Source of the DNA: Medicago truncatula
Lineage: Eukaryota > Streptophyta > Magnoliopsida > Fabales > Fabaceae
DNA length: 64,000 nucleotides
Direction: 5' to 3'
Assembly: GCF_003473485.1 (NCBI RefSeq)
Contig: NC_053045.1
Span: 57,640,494-57,704,493 of the forward strand
The notes below the pieces were generated by a model. That model was not told where the DNA came from, made no database searches, and saw only the letters and a program-made list of their open reading frames with translations. The translations under genes were made by a program, and so were the position numbers. Of the stretch, positions 20,641 through 31,231 are shown in pieces; position 1 is the stretch's first letter; every line of letters begins with the position of its first letter.

Positions 20641-22689
20641 ACAAGATATGATATGAAACCGAATAGAGATAAGACATGACATGATGCCAATAAGGATAAC
20701 ATTTTCTTTATCATACTAACCGACAAAATTAGCCTTTTAATCAATTATATTTTTTAATTTTCTTCAACATCAAAGAAAAGAAGGATTTTTTTTTTGGACA
20801 AGAGAAACGAATGAAAAATTGAAATCCATAAAATAAAAAAATCGACACAAAAAGGTAGAGAGAGCAAATCAGAGGAAATCAACACAAAAAGAATTGAAAA
20901 GGGGTGAGAAATCGAAATAATAGAAAAAGAAGAGAAATCGATAAAAAAAAAAAAAAAAAAAAGGAATTCAATAAAAAGAGAAGAGAATCGATAGAAGAGA
21001 AATTCAAATCATTAAAGAAAAAATGGAATCTATAAAAAAACATTCTAAGGAATTAATTATACCCAGAATTGTCCACAAGCCACTGTATGTACATGCGAAG
21101 ATATTTGTGCAGGATTGGCACCCGTACTACTAGATGGAATTGAACCCTGCGAAACTGGTAGGTTGGTTGTTGTGTCTGACGCACTGGCGGCATTTGATGT
21201 CGCGGAGGATTGACTTGTAGGACGCGTTATTTTAGGAAGTTGTTTTTTACTTCTCAATTGCATACACAACACAAACCAACAATATTAATTGAATAAATTT
21301 CAAAAAAAAAACTTAACAAAAAGCACAGAAGGTTCCACTGGACGTGTCAATTTGTTTACACCGATTTTGGTAAACAACCGTTCGTTTAAAAATTAATTAC
21401 TTGCAAGAACAACCAGTAAATCTTAAGGACAAATTGTGTTTGTTTATTTTCCAGAAATTTATTACTATTCTTAAAAACTTATAAAAAGTACGAAGATAAC
21501 TGTCGAATGTAACTCAATTAAATCCGTCTAAGTTACTTTCGATGAAATAAGAAGATTGCTTGAAATAAACAAGTAAATTGCAAAGACAATTAAGAAAACA
21601 AACTTAAATTGCATTGATTGAATGTAAATTGGTACACATGTTCATACATTGCAACTTGTGACTCGTTTCTCTCTTTGAATGCGGATAGTTTGATTGTAAG
21701 TTTTGTGTATGATTGGATTGTCACCCTTTTTCCCTAAGGAAAAACTACTATTTATATTAATAGAAAAAACTACCTACATTAAGATTTGAAACTACAACTG
21801 CTATAAACGGAGAGCATATATTTGTTCGATTTGAAATTCAAACATCAAACATCTGTCTCTTGGAGATATATGTTGATTGACCTTATCCAAAAACAAACTG
21901 CTGTTCGATATTTTTCCGTCTATTGAACTGAAATCCACGCTTCGAGCATTTCCAGCAAGTCAAACCTTCAATCAAATATCTAGATATGAAAACTACATTG
22001 TTTCTTTCGATTTATAAGGTCAATCTTAGTTTGACTACATTTAAGATAGCCTTAAAAATATAGGCTAACAGTTAGTCACAGTGATGTACTCTTCGATTGC
22101 AACCTTATTTGGGTAAATCTCTGGTTCTTTTTATACCCCAAGAAGATTCTTTTTATCCACGGTAAAAAGTTTTTGGGGTAAAAAGAAGCAGATTTAGTTT
22201 ACCCTAAGGGTTGATCTCTTTTTACCCCAAATTGATTGACCTCTTTTTACCCCTCAATTGGCTTTTTTTTACCCCAAAAAGGTAAAAAGACAAAGACTAT
22301 AAAAAGAAGGAGATTTATAGGGGAGAGAGTGAGGAGGAGAGAATGTGAGATGATGGTGTGAGGAAATGGTGAAGGTTGGGAGGGTATTTATAGGGGGTTT
22401 GTGGAAAAAATGTTGACCACCGTACAAAAAAATGTTGAATGATAAAAAAAATGTTGAAAAAAGGTTGAATGATAAAAAAAAAAAATGTTGAAAAATATTA
22501 TGATAAAAAAAAATGTTGATAAAATGTTAAATGATAAAAAAAAAACAAGGTTGAATGTAAGTTGTTGCATTCCCATATCGAACGCAGCGGTAATTAACTG
22601 CCGCTGGCCTCAACGGTAGTTAACTGCTGCCAGGGGCAATTTTGTATTTTCGATGTGTTATTAGGAAGTTATTGATGTCAGAAAAGCAA
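20641..22689. other. unassigned insertion between array units
   Basis: About 2 kb unlike the rest of the array. It holds A-rich stretches (20940-20965), a minus-strand ORF at 21057-21272 (71 aa, S/T/A-rich, unrecognised), repeats of the form CTCTTTTTACCCC near 22130-22290 that can fold with GGTAAAAAG, an ATGTTGAATGATAAAAAA-type minisatellite at 22430-22550, and a TATA-like CTATAAATA on the minus strand near 22385. It may be a mobile element but I could not find matched ends. Confidence 0.4.
22570..22633. repeat. GTTAAC/ATTAAC-centred palindromes like those of the 59-61.7 kb MULE
   Basis: Two motifs, GCGGTAATTAACTGCCGC and GGTAGTTAACTGCTGCC, resemble the CGGCAGTTAACTGCCG palindromes in the ends of the MULE at 58.9-61.75 kb. 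This suggests that a related element end is present here. Confidence 0.45.
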
Positions 22690-23143
22690 TTTCCATAATG
22701 CATTCCATTGGGAGAACAAACCTGCAAATTTTACTACAATGATGAAACTTGCAGCTGATGTTGTCTGAGAGTTCAACTTGTGCAGCCAAACTTTGTCCAG
22801 GCTGCAACATGATCATGTCTCGTCCAAAGCAGTCCTGGGAGAAACCAGCAGTTGATCACTTAAGTTGCAATCCTTTTCTGAAATTGATTATGTGTTGGCA
22901 TATCTTTCATAGATGACCAAGGACAGTTTGTTTTGGCTCAAACTGCATGGTTTCCGTCTATCTGTACTATGGTGTGAGGCAACTGCGCTCCTTATGTCGC
23001 TTCAGATAGCAGCTTCCAACCAGTTTGTTGATGTCACCTTTGAGAGTGATTTCCAAATTGTTGTGAATACTATCCACAATCCTTGTACTTACGAGAATGA
23101 GCTAGGTTTCTTACTTTCCTGGTTTAAGACTTATATCTTCTAA
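22690..23143 (+). pseudogene. RNase H-like (RVT_3) domain fragment, copy C
   Basis: The 22913-23143 frame reads CEATALLMSLQIAASNQFVDVTFESDFQIVVNTIHNPCTYENELGFLL. It matches the plant RNase H-like domain found at the ends of non-LTR elements and in many orphan genes, with the DVTFESD aspartate and E of CEA in place. It lacks the first strand with its aspartate, and the frame is broken upstream (22700-22910). It is a remnant repeated at 24846-25440. Confidence 0.65.
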
Positions 23144-23261
23144 TTTAGGCAGAGATAGAATCACTTAGACCCTTGCTCATACATGTAACAAAAAGAGATA
23201 AATTGAGTTTCATACTTAATTGGATGATGATTAAAATCTTTATACAAGAGGCAAATCAGAA

Positions 23262-23687
23262 AATACAAAACAAAATAAAAGTTGAGTTTCATACTTAGGT
23301 TTTGGGCTTTTTATGGTTTCTTTCGGTGGATCGGAGGTCGGGAGGTGGTGGAAGATGAATGATCTTTCGGATAGAAGCTTTGCGGATGTGGTTCAGCTTT
23401 GGTGTTCAAGACTGAGAGTTTTATTTTGAGGGGTGTTTTTCTAAGGGGGTGAGTAGTGAAGATGGATGGTTGAATATCGTTTTAATAGTGGTCGGTGTCA
23501 TGAAGGAGTCTATTTTAGGTGATGACGTGTTTTTTGGTGGGTGTTTGGAGGAGGTTTTTATTTGGGTTTTGATTTGTGGTTTTGGTGTACCGTCTATATG
23601 CGGCACCATTTGTATCTTGTTTCGTCCATACCTTATGTTTTGCGGGGTTGGTGTTTAATGATATTTGCCATTAAAAAAAAAAAAATT
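23262..23687 (+). mobile_element. 5'-truncated LINE 3' end with poly-A
   Basis: A G/T-rich segment that interrupts the array sequence (compare 25980-26000) and ends in a 13-A tract at 23674-23686 after TTTGCCATT. Flanking AAAGTTGAG and AAATTGAG may be the target duplication. No coding domain remains; the form is that of a 5'-truncated L1-type insertion. Confidence 0.5.
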
Positions 23688-23700
23688 GAGATAACTAATA

Positions 23701-24545
23701 TCAAACTACCCCAACTGTATAATAATAACTAACCCATCCAATACGCCAGACATGCTGATCACCGAGCTGGTCAATTCTGAAAATTAATTTCTCAAGGACG
23801 TCGTGACAATTTGTTTCTATGTTTAGTATGTTGGTGGAGATAGAATTGGCCACAATGTGGCGGGCTAATTTTCTATCGCAGTAGAGGAGAGCAGAACAGA
23901 CAAAAGGTAATGTATTCTTTATAAACAAGTGCATGTATATACATTCAAACAAAGCAATCATGTTTATCCTTTCAATTTTCCACTTAGTATCGACTATAAA
24001 AGCGAAAATAAAGTAGCAATCATTTTTATACTTCCAATTTAAAGATAGTAAAACTTGCTATCCAAATTTGTAGCCTCGACATAGTATAGAATGCTGCATT
24101 TTCTTTAGTTATTTCTGCAAAGTGTTTTGGAACGTTTTTTCCTGTGCTTTCTCCAATCTCTGAGTAGAAAGCCAATGCATTGTTAACCAGTGTTTCATCA
24201 ATAGGCTCTCCAGCCCGCATCCGATCAATCTGGATACCATGAAATGAAGATAAAAAAAAATCCATTACTGGAAAAATCAAATGAAAATCACAAATTCAAC
24301 CAAATGACTATTATGGATTTTGATGAATATGGCAGCATTTTGAAGATAATTAAATGTCTGGTTTTACTACTATTCAAATACATAACTATCAGAGAAACAT
24401 AAAACATCATTAAAGAAATTAAGCCTTAGTGAAACCATTTTTCTCCAATGCAAATTTAACACCAGTATTAGATAGTTGACAAACAAAGTTAACTATCTCT
24501 TGGTTTGTAAATCCAAACAAGCTCCCATCAATAATTATAATGAAT
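23701..24545 (-). pseudogene. truncated CUL1-like copy C (last exon and flank only)
   Basis: 24233-24051 matches the last exon of the two intact copies: [31 protein letters not shown], then KHFAEITKENA with one codon missing. The ancestral stop is lost (TAG became GGAT...), extending the frame by ten residues. The intron stretch encoding [16 protein letters not shown] (about 24540-24420) is present, but exons 1-4 are absent because homology ends at 24545. The 3' flank (23701-24050) is retained. Confidence 0.75.
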
Positions 24546-24641
24546 TATATGGCGCTGCCGTAAGTCATGTCATTGGGAGAATAAACCTTTGCGACCACTT
24601 TATGGATTATATGGTGCTGCCGTAATGCATGTCATTGGGAG

Positions 24642-24840
24642 TGTTAAAGTTAAGAATCTTTAGATCCCTTTAATTGTACAACTTCCTAGATTGATTGTAT
24701 AACTCCTAGAGTATTCAACTTCCTAGGCTAGTGCTTACTAAATAAGCATTCAATGTATTTATGGTAAAGCCATTATAAATACAAGCTTTGTGATCTCATT
24801 ATAGACACACAGAGTTTACACAGACTTCACATATTTTACA
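24642..24840 (+). mobile_element. 199-bp solo LTR
   Basis: Begins TGTTAAAG and ends TTTTACA, flanked by the 5-bp duplication GGGAG (24637-24641 and 24841-24845). The uninterrupted sequence CATTGGGAGAATAAACC exists at 24569-24590, proving the empty site. It contains a TATA-like ATAAATAC near 24775. The small size fits a TRIM or a short-LTR copia family; no internal region remains. Confidence 0.8.
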
Positions 24841-24845
24841 GGGAG

Positions 24846-25440
24846 AATAAACCTGCAGCTTCATGCTACAATGATGAAGCTTGCAGCTGATATTGTCCGA
24901 GATTTCAACTGGTGCAGCCAGACTTTGTCCAGGCTGCAACATGATCCTATCTCGTCCTCTGCATTCCTGAGAGAAACCAGCAGTTGATCACTTAAAATGC
25001 AGTATCGATTGTCCCCTTTTCTCTGCTTAAAATTGCTTGGGTGTTGGCATATGTGCTTCAGAGACAACAAAGGACAATTTGTTTTGGCGCATACTGCATG
25101 GTTTCCGTCCATCTGTACTGTGGCCAAGTGTGAGGCAACTGTGCTCCTTTTATAACTTCGGCTTGCAGCTTCCAAGGGGTTTGTTCATGTTACATTGAGA
25201 GTGATTTCCAAACTGTTGTGAATGCTATGCACAATCCTTGTAATTATGAGAATGAGCCGGATTCTTACTTTCATGGTGTAGGACTCCTATATCTTCTAAA
25301 AAGAGGCTACAACCTAACTTTTATACGGAGACAGGCTAGTAGAGTCGCTCATAATCTTGCTTGAGCATCTATATATCAGTTTAGCCCCTGCATATTTATC
25401 TCCTCCTGATTGGATTGCCTCTAATTTTGGATGAAATAAG
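24846..25440 (+). pseudogene. RNase H-like domain fragment, copy D
   Basis: Homologous to 22690-23143 but with several frameshifts and stops. Recoverable pieces are GQFVLAHTAWFPSICTVAKC, CEATVL, then FIRRQASRVAHNLA near 25320-25365 and LAPAYLSPPDWIASNFG near 25380-25432. The RRQASRVAHNLA piece is the conserved C-terminal motif of RNase H-like domains. Clearly non-functional. Confidence 0.7.
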
Positions 25441-26390
25441 AGAAGTTGTTTCTGACTAAAAAAAAAGAAAAAACAGTTTTCATTATGCTGCAGCAAATTG
25501 CATGCATGCTCTAGAGGCACTAATTTTGTAAAAATGTATCAATCCTTTTATTTTAATATAAATTTTAAATGTATGTATCTAATAATTACATCGTGCAATC
25601 TTAGTTGTTCTGCAAACACAAAGCAAAAGTTTCTTGTCTCACTCTTGAATTGGAGCTTATGAGGCTGATTGGAAGGACTATAGGTCAGCTCAAGGTTCGA
25701 GTTAGGGCATGGTTCTTTGGTCGAATCTAGCAATTCTATAATTTTGTTTATTTCTTTTTTGTTTTTTCTGCCTTGATCTCCAAGCTATATCTTAATACTC
25801 AAGATAATATCGTGATCTTATTTGCCATGACCATGACTAATATGAGAGAGAAAAAAATAAAAGAACACTTTCATTTATGCCCTGACTTCGTCTCTTCATA
25901 TGACAGAGATAAACTGAGTTTCATACTTTATTAAATATGATTAAGGTCTTTATACAATTGGCAAAACAGAAAATACAAAACAAAACTAATAGTATCAAAC
26001 TACCCCAACTGTATAACAATAACTAACCCATACAATGCCCCTCACATGCTTGTTAGCAAGCTGGTAAATCTTAAAATTGGCATTTGGCGAACAAGTAGAG
26101 CATGTAATTTCTGAAGGACAATGTGACAATTTGGTTCAATATGTTTAGTGTGTTTGTGGAGATAGAGCTGGCCACTATTTGGGGGGCTAATTCGCTACTG
26201 CAGTAGAGGAGAGCAGAACATATGAAAGGTAATGTATTGTCTAAAAACGAGTTCAAGTATATATACATTCAAAGTTCAAACAAAGTAGAAATGACTTATA
26301 TCCTTTCAATTTTCCACGTAGAACCTAGTATAAAAGCAAAAATAACGTAGTAATCGTTTTTATACTTTCAATTTATAGATAGTAAACCTG
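25441..26390. repeat. array-conserved flank and 3' region of cullin-like gene 2
   Basis: 25441-25900 corresponds to 1330-2276 and 18300-18600; 25908-26390 corresponds to 15346-15806 and 23170-24050. It is the presumed 3' UTR and downstream DNA of the minus-strand gene. ORFs at 25548-25733 and 26071-26268 are not kept in frame in the other copies. Confidence 0.6.
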
Positions 26391-27984
26391 CTAGCCAATT
26401 TGTAGCCTCGACATAGTATAGAATGTTGCATTTTCTTTAATCGTTGTTTCAGCAAAGTGTTTTGGATCGTTTTTTCCTGTGCTTTCTCCAATCTCTGAGT
26501 AGAAAGTCAGTGCATTATGAACCAAGGTTTCATCAATAGGCTCTCCTGCCCATTTCCGATCAATCTGAATACAAGGAAGTAAAGATAAAATATCGATTAC
26601 AGGAAAAGTCAAATTGAAAATCACAGAATCAACCAAATGACTATTATGGGAGAATCGGAAAGCATTTTGAAGATAATTAAATGGCTAGTTCATTTTGAAA
26701 ATAATCCGTGGCTAGTTCATAGTTCCCTGTTTTACTACTATTCAAGTACATAACTATCAGAAACATAAAGCATCATTAAAGAAATTAAGGCCTAGTGACC
26801 CCTTTTTCTCCAATGCAAATGTAACACCAGTATTAGATAGTTGACAAACGGAGCTAACTATCTCTTGGTTTGTCAATCCAAACAAGTTCCTATCAATAAT
26901 TATAATGAACTGAGAAATAAATTGATTATAAATAACATAGAAATGGGAAACATGGAATACCATAGCTAATATTGCATCCATCACTTCTCTATGCATCTCA
27001 ACATATACCTGAGTTAAATAAATCGAAGTAAAACCAAAGTTAAAAAAGTGGAAAAAGATGAAAGCACAATAAAGTAAATTTAGGGAGTAAAACTGTAGTG
27101 TAAGTTGTAACATTTGAAAGAAATCTCATCACCAACCAAGTCATAGAAGGACAACAAGCCAATTTCTTCAAGAGAAGGAAGTCGCTGTCTTCCTATAAAG
27201 TATCTATCAAGATAATGAAAAAACTTAGAGAGACACTTGGTCATAGTTTTGTGAATTGACCATCTTCCGAGCAGTTCTCTCAACAAAAGTTCATCTTTCT
27301 TTCCTCTCAACGATGGCAGAACCTAGTGATAAGAAAATCAATCATATTAGTTTTAATCATCTTAATGTTAAGGGAAATGTTAACGAATGTCCCGAGACAC
27401 TCTTTAAGGGCCTTAAATAGTAACTTTTAATAAAAACATGTGTATTTAATGCATTGGAAATTGAATTATTTGATTTTATAAAGAATAATTTCTTAATTTG
27501 GAATGCTTACAGAGTGTCCCGGGGGCACTCGTTAACAAGACCCTAATGTTAATACCTATACTATTGGGTTTATAAGAAAATCATATTAATTTTAATCATG
27601 GTATTGTTAATGCCTATACTATTGGGTTTTGTACATCATTCAGTGTTGTTTGTACTCACTGTCGAAACGATGTAATCTTGAAATGTTTCCTTATACTTTT
27701 CATACAGTGGCTGAGAATAGTCATGAGGCGGCTTTTGAGTACACATATTGTAAACGGTCCTGCATTGCAATTTTAAAATCAATTAAACCCAAATTAAACG
27801 AAAATAAAGAAAAAGCTTCAAGAATGGTATGAGGAAATGAAAAACCTAAAACGTACGTATACAGCAAAGTGTGTTCTTCAGAGGTGAAATGAGGCTCAGG
27901 AAAGCCTTCTAGAATGTTCTGGAGCTTCTTGATTCCCTTCTGCATAATACTCCATCCTTGTTCAAAGTTGATAATGTTTGACAT
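26391..27984 (-). CDS. truncated CUL1-like protein, copy 2 (211 aa, five exons)
   Basis: Exons (minus): 27984-27857, 27759-27660, 27322-27137, 27008-26961, 26564-26391. Exon lengths (128, 100, 186, 48, 174) equal those of copy 1, giving 211 aa. This copy is closer to canonical CUL1 ([52 protein letters not shown]). It ends SRLQIG then stop, as copy 1, so the truncation predates the duplication. The protein would keep the SKP1/F-box-binding cullin repeat but lack the RBX1-binding and RUB-modified C-terminus. The intron 3 donor reads GTTGGT instead of GTATGT, which may weaken splicing. Intron 2 contains a 172-bp MITE. An intact frame over five exons argues against neutral decay, but expression is unknown. 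Confidence 0.75.
27372..27543. mobile_element. 172-bp MULE-type MITE in intron 2
   Basis: Inverted ends GGGAAATGTTAACGAATG and, as reverse complement of the right end, GGGTCTTGTTAACGAGTG, followed by shared ACACTCT. Flanked by an exact 9-bp duplication TAATGTTAA (27363-27371 and 27544-27552). The 9-bp duplication places it with Mutator-like elements. Absent from the same intron of copy 1. Confidence 0.85.
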
Positions 27985-28784
27985 TTTGACGAATTGGGAA
28001 AAATACCACCAAAATCTGCTGCAATCGAAAGAAATTCACAAGAAAATAGAATTGAGAATGCAAATGTGGAAAAAAGTGGAAGTGTTCAAAGATCTAAATA
28101 GAAAAGGTGAACGAATCCTGGCTAACGGAATCGGAGACAGTGATGAAGGAGAAGAAAAACGGCGCGCAAATGCAAAAGAAGTGAAACCCTACACTGTAAT
28201 GTGATTTTGATTTTGGTATCGGTATTCTTTAGCATTAAACATTCAAGATAATACACGTTTACTCCTATAATATTAGTAATTTTAATTTAGATTTCAACCT
28301 TGTAATTTGAAGATTTTTTCATTTTGGACTTTCATAATTTTGAATGTACAAAATTGATGATATAGGAGAGGATAAATCGAAATTCTCTCAAATTATAAGG
28401 GGCAAAAATACGTTAAATTTTGTAATTTGATGTCATGAAGGTCCAAAACCAAATAATCTTCAAATTATAAGGTTATAATCTAAACAATTTTTTTTACAAA
28501 AGGGTAAACCATAAATCGTTAATATTACAGAGAGTAAACATATTGTTTTTAGAATATTGTAATATACGTTTTAAAATAAGTATTATTTTAATCAAAAAAA
28601 ATTGTTTCAAAACGGAGGAGTAAATTGAACCGGAATAAAAAAAAAAGGGGTCTTGTTAATCGAAACTCTAGTCATATTGATTAAAGAATTGTTAAACAAA
28701 GCTCCGATGATATTGGTTAAAGAATTTATAAATAATAATTTCGTAATAAAAATCGTGTGCCAATTACCTTCATACATTTCATCT
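27985..28784. other. promoter side of cullin-like gene 2 and intergenic DNA
   Basis: 27985-28200 is the upstream region of the minus-strand cullin-like gene; a plus-strand ORF here (27914-28204) has no family. 28200-28784 is AT-rich; 28310-28500 contains an imperfect inverted repeat (TTTGAAGATT...AATCTTCAAATTATAAGG). No gene seen. Confidence 0.45.
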
Positions 28785-28884
28785 AAAAGAGATAATTTAA
28801 TATCGTGTGACCTATTGAGTAACATATCAGATATTAATAAGAACAGATATGCACTTGATCTTAGCCAAGGGCCGAGAAAGGTAT
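28785..28884 (-). ncRNA. U2: divergent U2 snRNA gene or pseudogene
   Basis: Read on the minus strand from 28884, the sequence begins ATACCTTTCTCGG and continues CCCTTGGCTAAGATCAAG, the 5' end of U2 spliceosomal RNA. Later, ATATCTGTTCTTAT, AATATCTGATATGT and CACACGATATTAA also match. U2 pairs with the intron branch site through a GUAGUA core. Here that part is replaced: canonical GTGTAGTATCTG has become GTGCATATCTG. A few bases are also lost between CTTAT and AATATCTG (Sm-side stem II region), and the 3' half is not recognisable. The promoter is intact (next entries). It is either a decayed copy or an unusual U2 variant. Confidence 0.8.
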
Positions 28885-28910
28885 GGGTTGGAATAAGGGC
28901 TGGCTTCTGG

Positions 28911-28918
28911 TTTTATAT
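28911..28918 (-). promoter_or_regulatory. TATA box of the U2 locus
   Basis: ATATAAAA on the minus strand, about 30 bp upstream of the U2 5' end, as in plant U-snRNA genes. Confidence 0.8.
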
Positions 28919-28950
28919 CAACTGTCTAATCAGTTTCTTTCTTCATTAGC

Positions 28951-28961
28951 CGATGTGGGAC
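28951..28961 (-). promoter_or_regulatory. upstream sequence element (USE) of the U2 locus
   Basis: GTCCCACATCG on the minus strand, a perfect match to the plant U-snRNA USE consensus RTCCCACATCG. About 33 bp separate it from the TATA box, the spacing of RNA polymerase II-type snRNA genes rather than the shorter polymerase III (U6) spacing. The USE is the binding site for the SNAPc-like complex. Confidence 0.9.
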
Positions 28962-30749
28962 TTTTATGCAGTACCATTTTGTGACTGACTCTTACACACC
29001 ATCTGCTGCTATGTTTCGTTTCCCTTACTTAAAATTTTAACGTGATGCCTCCAGTATTAAAATGGTAAATAAATATCATATCTCAAATTAAAATCAATCA
29101 TACAAACTATGAGGCCACACACACAAAATTTTACAAACTATGCAATCATTCATATCTCAGAAGTTGAAAGCTATGTTCACAATCAGGGAATTCACTTAAT
29201 AACTTATGGCTCTTCCCAAGCATTATCATCAGAAGGAATTTCCCCTGTTACCAATTCAGATAATATTACTTTAAACCTACAAACACTGCCCTATATATGC
29301 TGAAAATCACCCCTTAATTCATATAAGAGGAACTCTGAGTTTTGCTTCCACCAATATCAGCTATTGTGTCTAAGCAATATCTTATAACTGTTATTAGGAA
29401 CAAATAGTTACTTTATTCTCATGTAGTTATGCAACCACCATGTACCTTACTTTGAAGATCATCCACCATGACAAGTCCTTAATGTAACTTTTTGAAATTT
29501 TAACTTCTAATCCAGAATCTTCTTAAATACTAGTAGTTGCTAACAAGTTTTTACCATTCTCAGGATCGAAACTTTAAGTCATTCTCCCAACTTATCAGTT
29601 TTAATGCTCGACTTCACAGTTTAGTTGGTACTTTTATCCTCAAATTTGAATTATAGCTGGAAACTAAATAACTATGACTTAGCTCATTAAGTTAATGATG
29701 AACTTTATGGAAAATTTTGCAGTTCAATCCTCACATAATACACACTTGGAGTCGGAGGATACTGAAAAGCTATAAACTATGACTTATAATAAACACTTGA
29801 ACAGATATATTAATAAAAATTCAAATGTCTTGAATTTTTGGAAATATTGTGTGGAGCTGTAATTAGGCCATCTATATCATACCTTGATCAAATCAAAGTT
29901 GTAGAACACAATGATAGGAATAAAATGTGGTATTCTTTCCATCCTCTACTTCTACTACACATATTGATTGACTACATTACTGCTTAATTCATGTATTGGT
30001 TGACATAGGTTAGTCCTAAATTTGTATATGCCATTGGCACGTTGACACGTGTTACATAAATTTGATGCGTGCATTCTAAGGCAACCACATGCCTGTTAGA
30101 CACATGGCAAGACCTTGTTGGGTATAGTAGCAGAAAGTACAATTGCTCCATGCTTTCATCACAGTAACCAGGTCATCACAGTAAATAAATACATGCTTTC
30201 ATTATTTCATAAGCTAATTTTATGAGTACATGACTCAATCTATATGCTTCCCTTTCTTTAATACCACTTGAATATATATGTATGTTGGAAACTAACTTTT
30301 TCATTCAGAAATTTGACCTAGTACAATGAATCTAAAGAGCTTGTAAGCTCCAACTTTTTGGCTTCATTGTTTTGGACTTATGTGTTGACATCTACTAAGT
30401 ATAATTGTTGATGTGGTTGAAAGTGGTCCCATCCCTTAAAATATTGGACTTATGTCTTGACATCTACTAATTAATATCTGCTGATTAATAATTCTGTGTT
30501 TGAAGAAACCATCTAGAAAGTGACTTTATACCGGTTGTTTTTTTAGGTGAATGGTGATGGCGATGATGAAGGCTTTGAATATTATGAAGTTAGTTAAAAT
30601 TAAAAACAAGAAGCATGAACAAGAATCTGTAATGGTTTTAAATTGCTATCCACAACCACGCAACATAACAATTATAGAAATCTTTGCAACTACATTCGTA
30701 ATTGTGGCCGTATCATTACATTAATTTGACTGCATTTTATCGCAATATA
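28962..30749. other. intergenic DNA, nothing recognised
   Basis: AT-rich, no ORF above 64 codons with plausible composition and no repeat that I can define. The ORF at 29109-29303 is unsupported. Confidence 0.5.
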
Positions 30750-30757
30750 AAAGTCTG

Positions 30758-31223
30758 CAGGGCCGGCCTAACATGTCAAGAGGTCTAAAACAAATTTTAT
30801 AACGAGGTCTTTTGGAATTAAAAAAAATAACACAATGTTTATTAAAAGCATAATAAATCAAGTTTTGTTGAATCCAAAATTTGAACTTAGGACCAAAAGG
30901 ATTTGAGGCCTTAAAATGACTAACTAAGCTATTTAAATATTAATTATTAGTATGTCATATTATATATTTATAGTTAAATTGACTTATTTTGAAGCTTTTT
31001 CAACTCAAAATTTTGAGGCTTAAAGCCCTTGCTTGGGTATCCAGAAGTCCTAGCTCAACTGGCAAAATGCCGAAATTGTTAGGCCGGATGCCATGATCGG
31101 GGTTCGAACCCCAGTACCTCTACTTGTGTGTGTCAGTTTATAATGGCTTTGTTATTTGGTCTATCTACCAAAAAAAAAAAAAAAAAACCTTGCTTGGGTG
31201 GCTTGGCCCTTGGGCCGGCTCTG
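30758..31223. mobile_element. non-autonomous hAT element (466 bp with nested SINE)
   Basis: The termini CAGGGCCGGCC and GGGCCGGCTCTG form inverted repeats of hAT type, flanked by an exact 8-bp duplication AAAGTCTG (30750-30757 and 31224-31231). No transposase. About 300 bp remain after removing the SINE. Confidence 0.92.
31039..31187 (+). mobile_element. tRNA-derived SINE (149 bp)
   Basis: The 5' part is tRNA-like with an A box (TAGCTCAACTGG near 31051) and a B box (GGTTCGAACCCC near 31101), the internal polymerase III promoter. It ends in a 17-A tail. Flanked by an exact 12-bp duplication CCTTGCTTGGGT (31027-31038 and 31188-31199), so it inserted into the hAT element after that had landed. 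It is not a tRNA gene: the body does not fold to a complete cloverleaf and the tail is SINE-like. Confidence 0.92.
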
Positions 31224-31231
31224 AAAGTCTG

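Noticed and set aside
31045-31130. tRNA gene suggested by A box and B box
   Set aside because: The segment has a poly-A tail, a 12-bp target duplication and no complete cloverleaf, so it is the head of a tRNA-derived SINE.
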